From Oopsacas minuta (Eukaryota; Porifera; Hexactinellida; Lyssacinosida; Leucopsacidae), in the NCBI GenBank assembly GCA_024704765.1, contig JAKMXF010000222.1:1214077-1278076 (forward strand): DNA of 64,000 nt, in the 5' to 3' direction. The position numbers and the translations under genes were made by a program. Below are positions 20,961 through 34,400 of the stretch, piece after piece. The notes below the pieces were generated by a model. That model searched no databases, had not been told where the DNA came from, and saw only the letters and a program-made list of their open reading frames with translations. Numbering within the stretch: position 1 is the stretch's first letter; every line of letters begins with the position of its first letter.

Positions 20961-22440
20961 ATAGATTCCCTTATAGGAGGTGATTTTTGATGAACGATCG
21001 TCATCGTCATCGTGATCATTAATTTGGTGATCAACTAATGCCTACGTATATGACATGTAAATGAACTGAAAATGACCTGATCTGTTGCAATATTTTCACG
21101 ATGACCTGGCATGGCCTAACTATAATAATATAGAACCTTTTGACAAGCCTGAGTACTGATGCCTGCCTGCCTATATAATAATATCATCCTTACTCACTCA
21201 CTGTACATAATTAATGATCTCAATAATTGCCCACCACATGATGAACAATTTGAGATTTATTAGTACTAGAACATACTGTCCGGACGAGGCCTCCTCAATA
21301 TGGATTTCTGAGCAGGGGGAGGACTGGACCATATACTTTGAACCCTGTTTTGGGTTTGAAATTCTTAGGGCGACTGAATGGCATAGCTATCACCTTGGTG
21401 ATGATAAATTTTATAATCATGTATTCAAGGTGTATTGTTAGTTTCAAAATTGTATATATATAAACATACATTTCCTGTTCTTCGAAAATAAGTACTATTA
21501 CCTCAATTCCGGGTCCAATCACTGTGCAGCTGTGTGATAATTATTTAGAGTTAGAGTCATCCGATCTTTGAGGTTGTTTATGCATTAGACATATGCTAAA
21601 TTCAATCCATGCCACGAAGAGTTATTCAAAGGACGGGGTCGGGTTGAAACTCCCTGGATATGTTAGAAATCCACACGTAAAAGAACTATCAAAAATGAGT
21701 TATTTATCATACGATTAGTGGTGTTAGGTAGGCAATTTTTGATGAAAAGGTTCACAGCTTCCGTTATAATTTTGCAATTTTATTATACTATTTAAACATA
21801 ACTATTCCCGTATGATAAACATAACTATCCTCGTATGATAAATTTTATAATGTTGGCGTACTTGTTGGTTAAAGTTATGCGCAAATATATAATTGTGTGA
21901 GATACTGAAAACAGTTGATTCGCATGAATTTGCTTGCCTACCCCCTATGCTATTCAAATAAAATGGGAAGTAAATATACTCAGAAAAACTCTATCTCGAG
22001 CAATCCAATATTACTATAATAAGCTGCATTACCGATGACAAAAACATATTAGAATGAACCAATAAGTTAAGATGTCATTAGTGGATTATTTGATTTATTT
22101 CCCAAAGTCTAGCAAATTCTTTCAGGACACCAATTTATATAATTTCTATTGTACTGGATAATTAATATTATATTTTGTTATTTATACCCAAAAGTAAAAG
22201 AATATTTCTCATTTTAATATCGTTGGAGTAATGAAATATCAGAAATTATTTATGGTACATGCATAAAGAATTATTATACAATTACAATACAATTAAAATA
22301 TAGTTATAATACAAAGTACATAATTTGTATACATTATTAATACATCAATATATTAGTATATTATTTATTTATTATTATATTAATCTGTGTCTGATTCTTG
22401 AATGAATGAAGAATTTATTTACTAGCTATGTAATTACTGT
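20961..22440. other. AT-rich spacer
   Basis: About 1.5 kb without a supported gene. The open frame at 21214-21441 has no recognisable domain. GATCGTCATCGTCATCGTGATC near 21000 is a short imperfect palindrome. Confidence 0.4.
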
Positions 22441-22704
22441 AGTGTTGATTTATTTATTCTATACTATTCTATACTATTCTATACTATTATGTTTAGTATT
22501 AGGATTAAATATTGTTATTATTGATTGGAGAAAAATTATCGTAAAATGTTGTATAATTGATTATTTATAGTCGGTAATTATTTCATGCTAATTAGATGTC
22601 ATTAATATAAGTTGTTTGTTATTTAGTTAGTTAGTAGTTAATTAGTTAGTTAGTTAGTAGTTAATTAGTTAGTTAGTTAGTTAGTTAGTTATTTTATTAT
22701 GTTA
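22441..22704. repeat. Simple repeats downstream of the Sp-family gene
   Basis: About three copies of CTATACTATT at 22460-22490 and a run of TTAG units at 22620-22690. They lie in the 3' region of the minus-strand zinc finger gene. Confidence 0.8.
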
Positions 22705-24350
22705 CTATAACCTATGCTCTTTGATAAGATCTTCACGAGTTTCCAAAAGAAGCGATTTGTTGGCTCCAGCTAATTCCATAATCTGTGAGTTGGGTATAGT
22801 GTAGTTATGCAGATACTGACTAGGTGTAGATCCAATGTCTACGTAGTTTGGTGTCAGCACAGGGTCGCATTTAGGAAGTATTGTATTCTTAGTTTCTACG
22901 AGTTTATGTTTTGCATGTGTCTTCTTGTGTTTACTCAGATGGTCACTTCGCATGAATCTCTTGGAACAGATATCACAGGCGAATCTTTTCTCCCCGGTAT
23001 GTGTTCTTCTATGCCTCTGTAGCTCGTCACTACGAGTGAAGCATTTCCCACAGAATAACCAATCACAGACAAATGGTCGTTCTCCTGTATGCCATCGCAG
23101 ATGAGCTCTCAGATGAGAAGTCTTACCATACATTTTACCACAATCCTGATAATGACAAATATGGGTTTTCTTTTTTCCAACTTTGCTATTCTCCCCGTTT
23201 ATGCAGTTAGGACAGTTGCAAGCTATTCTACGTGTTCTCTTTTGAGGTTTGTACTCTGTGGTAGGAGTTTGATAGCAGGAGGTAGCAAACCTTTGGTATG
23301 CGGAGGGACCAAGGGACTTTATCAATGTTGCTTGGTTGGTAAACTGCTGCATTATAGCGTATCTCTCACAAACTTTGATGTCCTGGTTGTTAAACGACTG
23401 GTAAGCTGCTGAACTGGCGGAATTTGGCGTTATAGGTGTAATCGGGGTATTAGGCATACTGTTTAATGTGTGTGGATGTTGTTTGATGGTCGTAGTATTG
23501 AATGGTTGACAATGAGGTTGGATATTGGACAGCTTTCCTTGTGGCCATCCGCAATTACCATTTATGGGCAGTATAGTTGGTCGAATACTCACTGGGGAGC
23601 ATGATGTATTGCTTGCCTTTGCCATCTAAAGAGTAGAATTTATTGAATTGTGCTCTCATACAACATAATCATAAGGAAATAATAAAATACGTATTAGGAA
23701 TTTTCGATATTATAATAATTAAATTTTAATAAAACTCACTTCAATTTTCTGAATGAAATTGATAGTTGTCCCTGAACTTTGTGGGTTTACTCCAAATTGG
23801 TTGTTTGGCAGGTTAGATAGTGCTATTTGGGCGGGATAATGTAAAGAGTTAGGAGACTGGGCATTACAATCTGATACTAATGTTTGATTCTGATAAGGGA
23901 GACTATGATATTGTGTGTATGCATTGAGATTTGCTTGTTGGTAGAAATTGTTGTTATTATTGCTTGACACATTATGAGTATAGCTCCCTTCTGGAGAATG
24001 AGGTTCTTGAATCCAAATACCTGAATCTGGAGAATTGACATCTGTATTCAATGTGTCAGTTAATTTGGGCGTGTCAGTCGATAAGGCTTGTGTCATTGGT
24101 GCTAAGTTTTGACAAGCAAGAAAGTTGCTTATATTATTCCAATTTTGGCTGGTGCACTATAAAATGAACAATTTATAATAATACATAATCTATATTTAAT
24201 TATTTATAAATTGCGTCAAAGTTAATAGACTATTTGAAAGGCTGCTAATTAATTAATTAATTAATTAATTAATTAATGACTTACCGACAGTGGTGGCACT
24301 TCAAAGAAATATCCTCTATCTTTCTCAAGTGAGCTCATTGTTGCAACCAT
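22705..24350 (-). CDS. Sp-family transcription factor (Btd box + three C2H2 fingers), three exons
   Basis: On the minus strand, exons 24350-24285, 24156-23740 and 23625-22705 have GT/AG borders and join in phase to 467 residues starting [20 protein letters not shown]. The N-terminal two thirds is Asn/Gln/Ser/Thr-rich, as in Sp transactivation domains. A Buttonhead box ([10 protein letters not shown]) is followed by three C2H2 fingers: [38 protein letters not shown] and [17 protein letters not shown]. The contact residues (KxxHxxA, RxxExxR, RxxHxxK) are those of Sp/KLF factors that bind GC/GT boxes. The Btd box separates Sp from KLF. Which Sp subclass (Sp1-4 or Sp5-9) is not decidable here. 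It is flanked by gene-poor DNA on both sides, consistent with a regulated developmental gene. Confidence 0.92.
24244..24277. repeat. TTAA tandem repeat in Sp-gene intron 1
   Basis: About eight TTAA/AATT units in a row, immediately inside the first intron a few bases after its 5' splice site (minus strand). Confidence 0.85.
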
Positions 24351-25828
24351 TGTATCTTCTTGATGATATGAATTATAATCTTTTTAGGGTAAAACGTAGT
24401 TTACTTATTTATTTTAATAATCTACAGTTAAAATATATTAATTATTTATTCGATGTATTAATTTATGTTTTAAATTAAATCTAAAATCTTAATTATATAA
24501 TATATAGTATTGTATTCGATTCTAGTTATGTTGTAAATATCGAATTACAATATACGTTGAATTTATCTATATTGATAAATTATTTTGGAATCCTCGGGTA
24601 TACATTTACAGAGAGAGAGTATACGTTGCTATCTTCATTTCAGTATGACCCTTATGACCTCTAAATTGCATCATGTACAATGTCAATTGATATTGTATAC
24701 CGTTGCAGTTATATTAGAATTGTTGTAATCTGCAGGTGAAAGGGTGGAGCTTATTTAACATAATATACTTAGGTTAGAGCTCATTAGTCGTAAGCAGAGT
24801 TTTTCCAATTTCTACCCGATTCATATCTATCTTACTTACTTTTTATTTGCATTTGCATAACATACAAATTATGTGGCACAACTATTTTAAATTCTTGGAA
24901 GTAACATTATTCTTCCGTTAGCTTATTTTTCTGCAATTAACCTCTAAGTGAACCACAAGGCTAAGTTTTACATTTGTCTATTCACTATCATACCCACAAT
25001 GCTGGAGGTAACTTGATTTCAATAAATGCATTCCTTTCTATCAACATCTGCTCTGTGTGTATTTTGATAGATCCCAATGCTATGGTTTGGATGTGGAATG
25101 TCTCTTCAATACATTAATTAACGTTAGTACTTTCTTTGTTCTCAAACTTAATTAGCTATAGAGGGTTTTACTTTTCCTATTAATTATTAGTTTAAGCTCT
25201 TCTCTAGCTCATTTAGCTCCAGTCTTGAAACTAATATTATAAATGTATTTAAACTTCATTCGGCTATTTATTCACAATTAAAGAAGACGCCTTATACTTC
25301 AGTTAACTAAGTGGCCATTATTAGTTGTTATTATTTATTATAATTCTCTTCTTTAATTCTCCTTGTACGTTAGATCATTGAACTTTAAGTTTAGTGTACT
25401 GTTTTGTATATATAATTGTTATTTTGATCTGTACGAATTGTAAAGTATATTGAGATCTTGTATAATGCGCTAAACAAATGCGGTATTGTATAGCCGTACC
25501 ATTTATATCTTAGATGATCCTGTGTATGTGTTTCATCAACTCATCTGTAAGTAATATTTTTAAATGCAAACTAACTTGATTTAATTAATTTCATCCTAAC
25601 TTGTTCCGATTGATCCGGTTAAGTGACACGAGGCTCGCCGTACCTACAGTACCAGTTGCACCGCCCCTGGTGTGAAGTTATGATAGCATGTATTCGTGGG
25701 TAGCCTAAATGATGTGATGGTGAACCTTAAACAAGGCTAAATGAGATGCTCGCTGTGATCCTGAAGAGCGGACCGTGGAGCGAACTCTTACTTTACTAAC
25801 AATTGATATATTGAAACATAAACAATTA
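24351..25828. other. Upstream region of the Sp-family gene
   Basis: About 1.5 kb of AT-rich DNA with no coding frame. It should hold the promoter of the minus-strand Sp gene; I cannot point to a specific element. Confidence 0.4.
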
Positions 25829-26253
25829 TGAGCCTTTGGCTCGTTGCTTCGCGATAAACTCGGCGCATTGCGCCTCGAGATATCTATTATTCTCCAAAAT
25901 TGACGGCCCCTTTGAATAATAATAATAATAATATAGATATATTTAGAACAATATAATTCACAAATGTACGTATATGGCATAGATATTATTGAATTATTTT
26001 GTAAGATCAACCCCCTTTGTAGCCATTGAGAGCAAGTATCTATGTAAATTTTGAGAATTTGCTAATTTGTTTCCTTTATAGTCTTAAAAACAACAATAAA
26101 TTTACATATGAGAAACTTGAAAATGCCAAATTCAGATTCAGCGTACTGTGTTACCCCTGTGTAGCCGTTTAGAGCAAGCCTATTCATAAAACAAACATAT
26201 ATTTATATATCAACGGACAAACAAACAAACAACAATTGAGATTTTATAATGTA
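25829..26253 (-). mobile_element. Helitron-like repeat copy (minus)
   Basis: Reading the minus strand, the copy starts A|TCTACATTATAAAATCTC and ends in the GC-rich hairpins GGCGCAATGCGCC and CGAGCCAAAGGCTCA, followed by T. Inside are the shared modules (AACAACAATAAATTTACATATG, ATTCAGCGTACTGTGTTACCCC on the plus strand). About 425 bp, no coding capacity. Confidence 0.7.
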
Positions 26254-26935
26254 GATTGTGTGTCAAATAAATGGAGGCGAAATTATTTTAAGTACAATGG
26301 AAACCGCCTACAGCAATTCGTCTAATAGGAAAATCCGTCTACTAGTAACTTTTTTCATAGACATTGTGCTGTTTTGTATGGTAAATTAGTGTGCATAATA
26401 GCAAAATTCGCCTGTTAGCAAGGAAGATTAGTCAGTTTCTAGCTAAAGGTCTGTTAGACTCGATTCATATTCTTAATTTGTGGACAGGATTTGTTAAATT
26501 TCGGGCCGCGGCCGCGGTAACAAAATTCGGCCTGCATGCAACTCATTTTTTAGCACTCGAAAGATATTATCGAGGTTCCATTCGTTCTAATTCCTAAAAA
26601 AATTTTGAACATTAAAATTTACTCTGTATGTGGTAGGTAAACTAATACTGGCACTACACATGTCACATAACTGAATGAAGATACGTACTAGTATTAAGAT
26701 AATCACCAAAGTTGCAAGATACTATCACCATCAATTTTGTATTATAAATTAAAACGATGTGTCACTTGTGATTTGTGACACATTTTACTACTTTTGTCAG
26801 CTTAGAATAGGAAGTATTAGAGTTGAGTGGGTCGAGTATGCAAGAACTTGTGAGCGTACACATTCTACTTCTTATTATATGTAGAATAGATATCTTAAGT
26901 ATTTTACACTATTTAATAGTAATCCTTGAGAATTA
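26254..26935. other. Spacer upstream of MEAK7
   Basis: No supported gene. It contains a short GC-rich palindrome GGCCGCGGCC near 26504 and a TGTGTCAC...GTGACACA palindrome near 26758-26780. Confidence 0.45.
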
Positions 26936-28357
26936 ATGGGCAACAGTTCAAGAGTTCCTAAGAAGTTAGATGGTCGTGATCTCCTGGCTAACGAGAGAGA
27001 TATCATCACAGATTCCTTTGAATCTGAACAAATTTCAAAGTTTTTTGCAGAAAGAGGAGAAAGTCAAGAGGGAAATGATAATTTTCAAAAGCTAACTAAA
27101 CTACTAGTTTCTCCCATTGGTTCATCGCTTCGCTCACTACTCTTCCCCCCTACAAGATCTAACCTATCCCGTGTACTCAATATAGCCGGTACTCTGATAA
27201 GAGGATCAGCTGTTGACAGATCCTCTCTCCTATCCGAGTGGATATTCCTCTATTCACAATATAAACATGATGTAGAGAATATTCTACATTGTTTTGTAAG
27301 TGATTTCATACACACTTTGTTTACCTGGTCCCGATCAGCTGAGCATCTATTACACATCATAACTCCATTAGGCGAAACAGCTGATTCGTATTCTCTGATC
27401 AGAGTTTGGCTTTTCACTCGAGAAGATGGACAATCTGTGACTAATTATTTTCTCGAAACAGCTGGCATTATTGATAACATGACACCTGTTAGTAAAGACA
27501 CGTATACAGAAATAATGAAGACTATTCTAGAATCTAACCCAGTATTTGATAGAATGTTATCTATATTCAGTATTCTATTCTTCCTCTCTTCTCTCCCTTC
27601 TAGTGAATTATTACAGATATTAGGACAGACACAAGAACACTCCCATCCTCTCTATGATGTAACCACACCCCTGCTACCTTCAGTTATGCCAAAGCAAACT
27701 CCTTTTCAAAGTATGATAGGCCCAGCATGTATGTCAGTGCTCACTCAATATGTCCCCTCCTTACTCAGGGGTCCTGCTAGACAGCTGTTCTGCAGTCGGA
27801 GAGATGGAGAGAGTTTCGCTAAGCTAACAGAGTGTGTGCTTAAGAAAGGACCTACTATGTTGATTGTAAGGGACACAGATGGTTTCTTGTTTGGTGGATT
27901 CGCTAGTCAATCCTGGGAGCTCAATCCAAATTTTAGAGGAGATGGAGAATGTTTTCTATTCACAGTTCTTCCCAAACTTGAAATATTTAACAAACCTACT
28001 TTTTACAACAATCATTTCATGTACTATCAAGTCCATGCCGAGACTCTCCCGAATGGACTAGGGATGGGCGGACAGCTCGACTACTTCGGATTATGGCTAT
28101 CAGCTGATTTCGGAAAGGGTCACAGTCGTGCTAAACCAAAATGTACAACCTACGCTAGCAAGCAACTGTCTAAGAATGAAGATTTTACTGTACACTCCCT
28201 CGAGGTGTGGGGTTTCGGTCAAGGCATGGGTGTAAAGAATATTCATATGAAGAGTGCTCTAGACAAAGATCCAGAAGCTATGGCACTGTTAGAACTAGCA
28301 GGCAAGACTATGCATAGTGAGGGTATTAGAGAACCAGAATCTGATGAAGAGAAGTAG
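26936..28357 (+). CDS. MEAK7: MEAK7 / TLDC1, TLDc-domain lysosomal mTOR regulator
   Basis: Intronless, 473 residues, close to the vertebrate length (about 456). The N-terminus MGNSSRV is a good N-myristoylation signal, as in MEAK7, which is held at the lysosome surface. The C-terminal TLDc domain (about 270-435) is clear: CVLKKGPTMLIVRDTDGFLF, GGFASQSWELNPNFRGDGEC, NGLGMGGQLDYFGLWLSADF, DFTVHSLEVWGF. The middle, with a calponin/EF-like helical region, is less conserved. MEAK7 promotes mTOR signalling to S6K2 in mammals; that role is by homology only. OXR1/NCOA7 have LysM and other domains before TLDc and are excluded. Confidence 0.9.
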   Translation: MGNSSRVPKKLDGRDLLANERDIITDSFESEQISKFFAERGESQEGNDNFQKLTKLLVSPIGSSLRSLLFPPTRSNLSRVLNIAGTLIRGSAVDRSSLLSEWIFLYSQYKHDVENILHCFVSDFIHTLFTWSRSAEHLLHIITPLGETADSYSLIRVWLFTREDGQSVTNYFLETAGIIDNMTPVSKDTYTEIMKTILESNPVFDRMLSIFSILFFLSSLPSSELLQILGQTQEHSHPLYDVTTPLLPSVMPKQTPFQSMIGPACMSVLTQYVPSLLRGPARQLFCSRRDGESFAKLTECVLKKGPTMLIVRDTDGFLFGGFASQSWELNPNFRGDGECFLFTVLPKLEIFNKPTFYNNHFMYYQVHAETLPNGLGMGGQLDYFGLWLSADFGKGHSRAKPKCTTYASKQLSKNEDFTVHSLEVWGFGQGMGVKNIHMKSALDKDPEAMALLELAGKTMHSEGIREPESDEEK

Positions 28358-28447
28358 TTGTTATACAACCTTTCTTAACTTTAATTCTTCATTTGGTTGT
28401 ATAATATATTTGATATTTTGATTACCATTATTAGCTTTTAAGATCTA

Positions 28448-31400
28448 ATGATCATCAGGACAAGTAAAAACTACTCAATCTCTTCTTCCGATTCTGTGAT
28501 CCGTTCAGAACACAGTCAACCTACTCTATTTGTACTTCCTCCTCAAGAAATCCTGAGATGTCCCATATGTCGCTCTCTCCTCTCAGATGCTGTCATCTCT
28601 ACCAGATGCGGACATACATTCTGTTTTAAATGTGTCTGTCTAACGCCGAGGAATTCTGTAAACTACACCTCTGCTCACCAGTCCACCTCTCTCGTCCCCA
28701 CCCTCCCCCTGTCTACTACAGGACTCTGTCCTCTGGACCAGATCCTGTTCCAATCAGCTGATCTAATCCCTAATCGAGCTATTAGAGAACAAGTATCCTC
28801 CCTGCTTATTCACTGCTGTCACGGAGTTAAGCTCTCAGACACTCTATCAGAGGCTAGTGATACGAATAAATATGTGGTAGATGATGAAGGGTGTAGTGAG
28901 CAGATAGAGTTAGGTAATAGGGAACAACATGAGAGCGAGTGTTTGTATGCTCACGTCACCTGTTCTAACAGCTCTCAGTGTGGACTCTATAGGAAGAAGG
29001 ATATGGATGTACATCTCAAGAGCTGTGCTTATACCATGTGCTGCTATTCACCATTTGGATGCAACTTTGTAGGTAGTACTGCTCAGTATCTTTTGATTAA
29101 TTTTATAAATTTGTTTAGGGCCAAAACGTATATTCGAAATATTCACAAATGAATATATTTCTAAACGAATGAATATTCGTTCGTAAGCATTTACCACCTT
29201 CAACTCAAAATCTGATCAAAATTCAAGACATCTATGACTGTTTTCACGATCCTAATATCTATATTATTTAAACTAAAATATTCTGGTACGGTTTAGAATG
29301 TGTGTATTATACACAGGGTTTCATCCATGCATATGTGACGCGCCTAAAGGTGTATCGATTTCAGCAAATATAGATCTAGGCGTGCGTAAATATGAGTGGG
29401 GGACCATATTAGGTGTAAGATGCAGAAAAGCTGTATGAAACCCTGATTATACATAAGCTCGTCAGATATTTATATTTTTACTAAATGTAAGGTGTATATT
29501 TGAAGTTTTGGCTTGAAAGTATATGAATCAAACTCTGGTAAATCGAATCTGTATCAAACGAATATTCGAATATTCGGTATTTTCGTTTAAGCTGTAAATT
29601 TATTCTTTGGGTTTGCTTAAAACTCCTTAACTCTTCCTAACATATACCAATGAGTTCTACAATTACAGAAATACACTTAACTCCCCCTACTGAATTATAT
29701 CATAGAGCTACCACCAACGCGAAATTTCGCTAGAAATTGTTATTATTAATTTTCAGTCATTGATTCAATCATATCCACAAAACTAATTAACAGAACAGTT
29801 ATTATCTAGTTAAGTATGTAGATTTTACTATCAATTTCTACGTACTATGAGTAATGATAAATATGTTAATTCATATATCTCTAACCATGATCAACTCATC
29901 AATATCAGGGTTTATAAGGTTAATTAATGAGAACACCCTCCTAACGCTACTCCCATATTCTTTTCATAAGGCTAAAATCAGGATATATTAATTCATATTG
30001 TACTTAATAGGGGAACTAGGAAGGGACCTAAATTTTGAAGCTCCTATTTCTGTACAAATCATACACCTAAAGGAATGACCCGTCCCTAGATACAGTAGAC
30101 CCTCGCTAATCCGAACAGGCCCTAAAGATTAAACAAATATGAAAAATATCCAAAAAATTTGTTAAATAATAACATTGAATTCTACTATGGACAAATACAT
30201 ATTATTTTAATTCAATTGTCGGCAGCCTTTTATCGTTTGTGCAGCATCTTATAATATTATTTCAATGCATTTCGCTAATCCGAAAGAATGTTTTGCAATT
30301 GGAACACTGATGTTCGGAATAGCGAGGATTTACTGTAACTATCTCTGATCAATAATGATATACACTAGATGCAGGTTATAAGAACACCCGGTATAAGAAT
30401 TAAGAACATGCCGGATATAAACACCATCTCCTGGAAAACGCTATATTTATGTCTGTTATAAGAACATGTATTGCTACTCCAAAGGGCGTAACCGGCGTCT
30501 TTACTCTTTGAATTATCACTCACATTTGCGGATTATTACCTGACTAATTTTAGGGTGTCTCAGTGCAGTAGAGTCTCATGAGAGTGTGTGTGTTAACAGG
30601 TCAGAGTCTGGAGTAGCTTGTGTTAAAGAATTGACTGATATCAAACTCCGTCAAAATGATCTCTCCTGCAGGTAATCACAACTAACAATATCTATTATTA
30701 ATTACCATTTAATTAATCTTTACTATAGAGTAGACGAACTAACCGGTGCTGTTAAGAATTTACAGAACAGTTTCTGTTCTCAGCTGGAGCAGCAGAGCAG
30801 ACAGCTGATTTGTCTGTCTGTACGAGTAGATGCTATTGAGACACAGCTGGGAAGGTTCCTATACGGGAATATATCAGATCGTAGAAACAGTTCAGAGCCA
30901 GTTCTAGACCAGGAGGATAACAAGAAATCTGGGGATCATACTAATGATACTACCTCTAAGAATGGGGAATGGTTAATGCCTTTTACTCTAAAGTGTGTAG
31001 GAACCTTTCAGGTAATATTTCATGAGTATTGTATCTACTTACAGACAACTCCCGTTATATCGAATCTCAAGAGACCGCGCTAATTACTCCCATATAAGCC
31101 GAGTTCGATATAACTGATGTAGATATTTACATTTGACTGTTTTGGGCCATATTTATACAATTTCATGTTTCGATATAGCCTGTATTTTGATATATCCGTA
31201 TTCGATATAGCCTGTATTTTGATATATCCGTATTCGATATAGCCTGTATTTTGATATATCCGATTCGATATAGCCTGTATTTTGATATATCCGTATTCGA
31301 TATAGCCTGTATTTTGATATATCCGTATTCGGTATAACAGGAGTTGATTGTATTTTATTTTACTTATATTGAGTTTGACCTAAATTTATTTATGTATTTT

Positions 31401-34400
31401 AGCAATGTACTTACACTAGTTACTACGTAGTACTTTCTTCCACATATATTTATATAATTATTTGACATCAATTTGCTAGTCAAACAGTCGTTATCTTACG
31501 CTATAACTATAAATTACTCTTTTGAGACACAATTCTGACTAGGTGTGTTGGATCACTTCCTACATAACCTTAGATATCCTGGGTTGCCTGACCACACCTC
31601 TATTAGTAATGTATTAGTGTCAATAGACAGAATATAGACTCCATAAATACACACACTAAATCGTTAACACGTGTTTACATATTAGTTTGCTTATATGTTG
31701 GCTAGGATTTTTATATTAAAAACTCTATCCCTCAGAATAAAAAGTGACCTTTCATTGATCTGAAAATGATCTTTCAACACACAAAGTGAATAGAAAATCT
31801 CGCCGACATATAAGTAACGTTTTTTTATTTACCTTGATTCTAAAATTAGTAGAACTATTAGCTGGGAACTTGTGACGACCTCACTCTCCAGCGTTAAATT
31901 CACTGTTTCACGATTATCGGGGGGGGTTTCGCGATTATGTCGTTACTGCCATTATTATTCTATATTTCAGGGATTCTACTATAAACTAGCTAGTTAAATG
32001 ACATGACTGGATTACTATTCATTCTAAAGCTACCCATAGATTTCATTTTAATCGAGCATTGCTAAAAGTAATAACGAATAGTATATCTGATAGTCTGAAT
32101 AGTATATCTGATAGTCTGAATAGTATATCTGATAGTCTGAATAGTATATCTGATAGTCTGGTTCCAATCCTGAAAAGTGAGATAGAAATAGGGTGTTAAT
32201 ACCTCCGAATTTCAGGGAATGGAACCAAACGTAAACTATAGAAGAAATCCAACTATTTGGTAATAGACTAATAGTTGATTTAATTCAAGAAACCTAATCT
32301 CAGCGTCCAGCCCTACCTCGTGGAAAACACCATGAATTAGAATAAATGAACTCTATATTCTTTGTTCTGCTAGTTGCTAGCCTTATGACAGCATCTATGA
32401 ATATGATTTCTTGGTGAAAATGACTTGGATAAAAAGTAAGTGATTTCACTTTCGATTGACATAAATATTTTCATTACTTGAAGGAGCAACCAGTGGCGGG
32501 CCCATGGGGGCAAACCTGGCGTATACCCGGATTTTAAAATCCCAGCCGGTTCCCGGTTTGCAAGATCCTGGGACCACGACTGCCTATTATGTGATAAGAT
32601 TTTGCCCCTTGTTTTCCCCTTTTGAACATCTTGGCCCCGGTTTTGCCCCGGGTATGAAAATCCTGGACCACCCCTGGGAGCAACTATCATGTGAGGCTTA
32701 TGAGCCATCAATACAGGAACTATTGTAGTGTTTCCCAACCATTTTGGGTTATGATCCCTATATATTTGTCTTCAAGTACCTAAGTACAAGTACAGTTGAA
32801 AATTATACTTAGCACTTGGAGCCAACCCTCTTTCCCCTATACCTCGGTTTGAGCAATATTGAATGTACTAAACTATCACCAGACAGTAGGAAAGCATTTG
32901 ATATATATTACATACAACGAAAATGCGTTACTTGTTTGACACATGACCCATGTAGTCAATGGATCATTTACCCCTGTTAACCCTTTAAATATTTTCTGTG
33001 CCGACTATACCATGTAGTGGCTCAGTACTGTTCACACCTTTAGAGATCAACACGAAATTCGGCATGTATACTCGTAGTGACATCTAGTTGTGCACATGAC
33101 ATTTGAAAATTTTATGTGTATATTTTCACACCTTTTAGGTGATTAATCATATTTTCATAATTTTCTATGTAAATTTTATACTCATCGTGCTAGAGATTGG
33201 GTTTTAACGTGTATCATGGGCTCAACAGACATATAGATTACCCAATTGCAGGTTGTATGTACGCTGAGTCCGAATTTTGCATTTCCAATTCTAATTCACA
33301 TATGTAAATTTATTCATTTAATGAATTTAAAGTAAACAAATAATCAAAATCTTGAAATAATGGAAATTACGTCCGCACAGACTGTAATTTGAGATTTTTA
33401 AACTGAACACAGTTAAATAAGAGACGTTCAAGCTTTACGTAATGTTAATGTGACGTGACATACCGATTCTTTTGTATTACAAACTTGTGACACAGGGAGG
33501 AGATTATATTTTCTGGAATATTGCGTTAGGTAACGGTTGAAGACCTTTCGCTAACATACATTTGTATATCTCCCTCAAACATAATTATAACTTATAATAA
33601 AAACTATAATCTATATTTATTCAATAGGGGCATAAAGGCAATATAACATCCTTGGTATGCAGTCCTGGTTATCTGATAAGTGGAGCTACTGATGGACAGA
33701 TTAAACTATGGAATGCTACTGATCCAACTCGTGGCTGTTATAAGACAACTGAAGCTCATGGTACTTCAATCAGTACCCTAGCAGTGGAGGGAGGTACCCT
33801 ATTTAGTTCAGGTAGAGATCTATCTCTGTGTGCCTGGCAGCTTCCTGGTATGGAGCTGATCTGTCGTAAGGAAGCTGCTCACAGCGAAGAGGTGTCTGCC
33901 ATGGTTAATGTAGGCGCCATTCTAGTAACAGCTGTGTCAGACTCTCTCAAAATGTGGCAACTTGAGGCGGGTGAGCTAGTAGAAGTTAAAACTATCCCAG
34001 ACCTCCCTCACAAGGTACGTGCCCTGACCTACGCTAAGAAGAGAGAGTCTCTGTACAGTGGAGCTCACAACACAATCCATGTTTGGCAGGCTCAACACCG
34101 CTTCCCTCTCAGGAACAAGATAGAGTCTATGGGATTCTCTTCAATCTATTCTCTAGCTACTACTGCTCAATTCCTTGTTGTAGGTACTTACAATCAGAAT
34201 ATACAAGTACTTGATATAGGAACTTATCAACACTACCGTACTCTCACTGGACACATTGGAACCGTTACTTGTCTCCTGACTACACCTCATGATCATGGCC
34301 AGTTTGTTTTCTCAGGCTCCCAGGATACCACTGTGCAACTATGGAATTTAGAAAACATGCTTCCTGTACAATCTTTCCAGAGACATGAGACTCCTGTCAC

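Noticed and set aside
21214-21522. Overlapping 75-codon frames on both strands
   Set aside because: No domain, no splice context and no codon signal; probably chance.
22807-23412. Plus-strand frames over the Sp-family gene
   Set aside because: They are antisense shadows of the zinc-finger coding exon on the minus strand.
29100-29160. Read-through of TRAF7 exon 1 to a stop near 29150 as a separate short RING protein
   Set aside because: The GTAGTA donor at 29073 and the in-phase downstream exons restore a full TRAF7; the extra residues are intronic.
31171-32160. CRISPR-like arrays of 32- and 21-bp repeats
   Set aside because: The units are head-to-tail with no spacers and lie in introns of an animal gene; they are simple tandem repeats.
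32370-32738. 122-codon minus-strand frame
   Set aside because: It lies in a palindromic GC-rich repeat within a TRAF7 intron, with the opposite strand also open; typical of inverted repeats.
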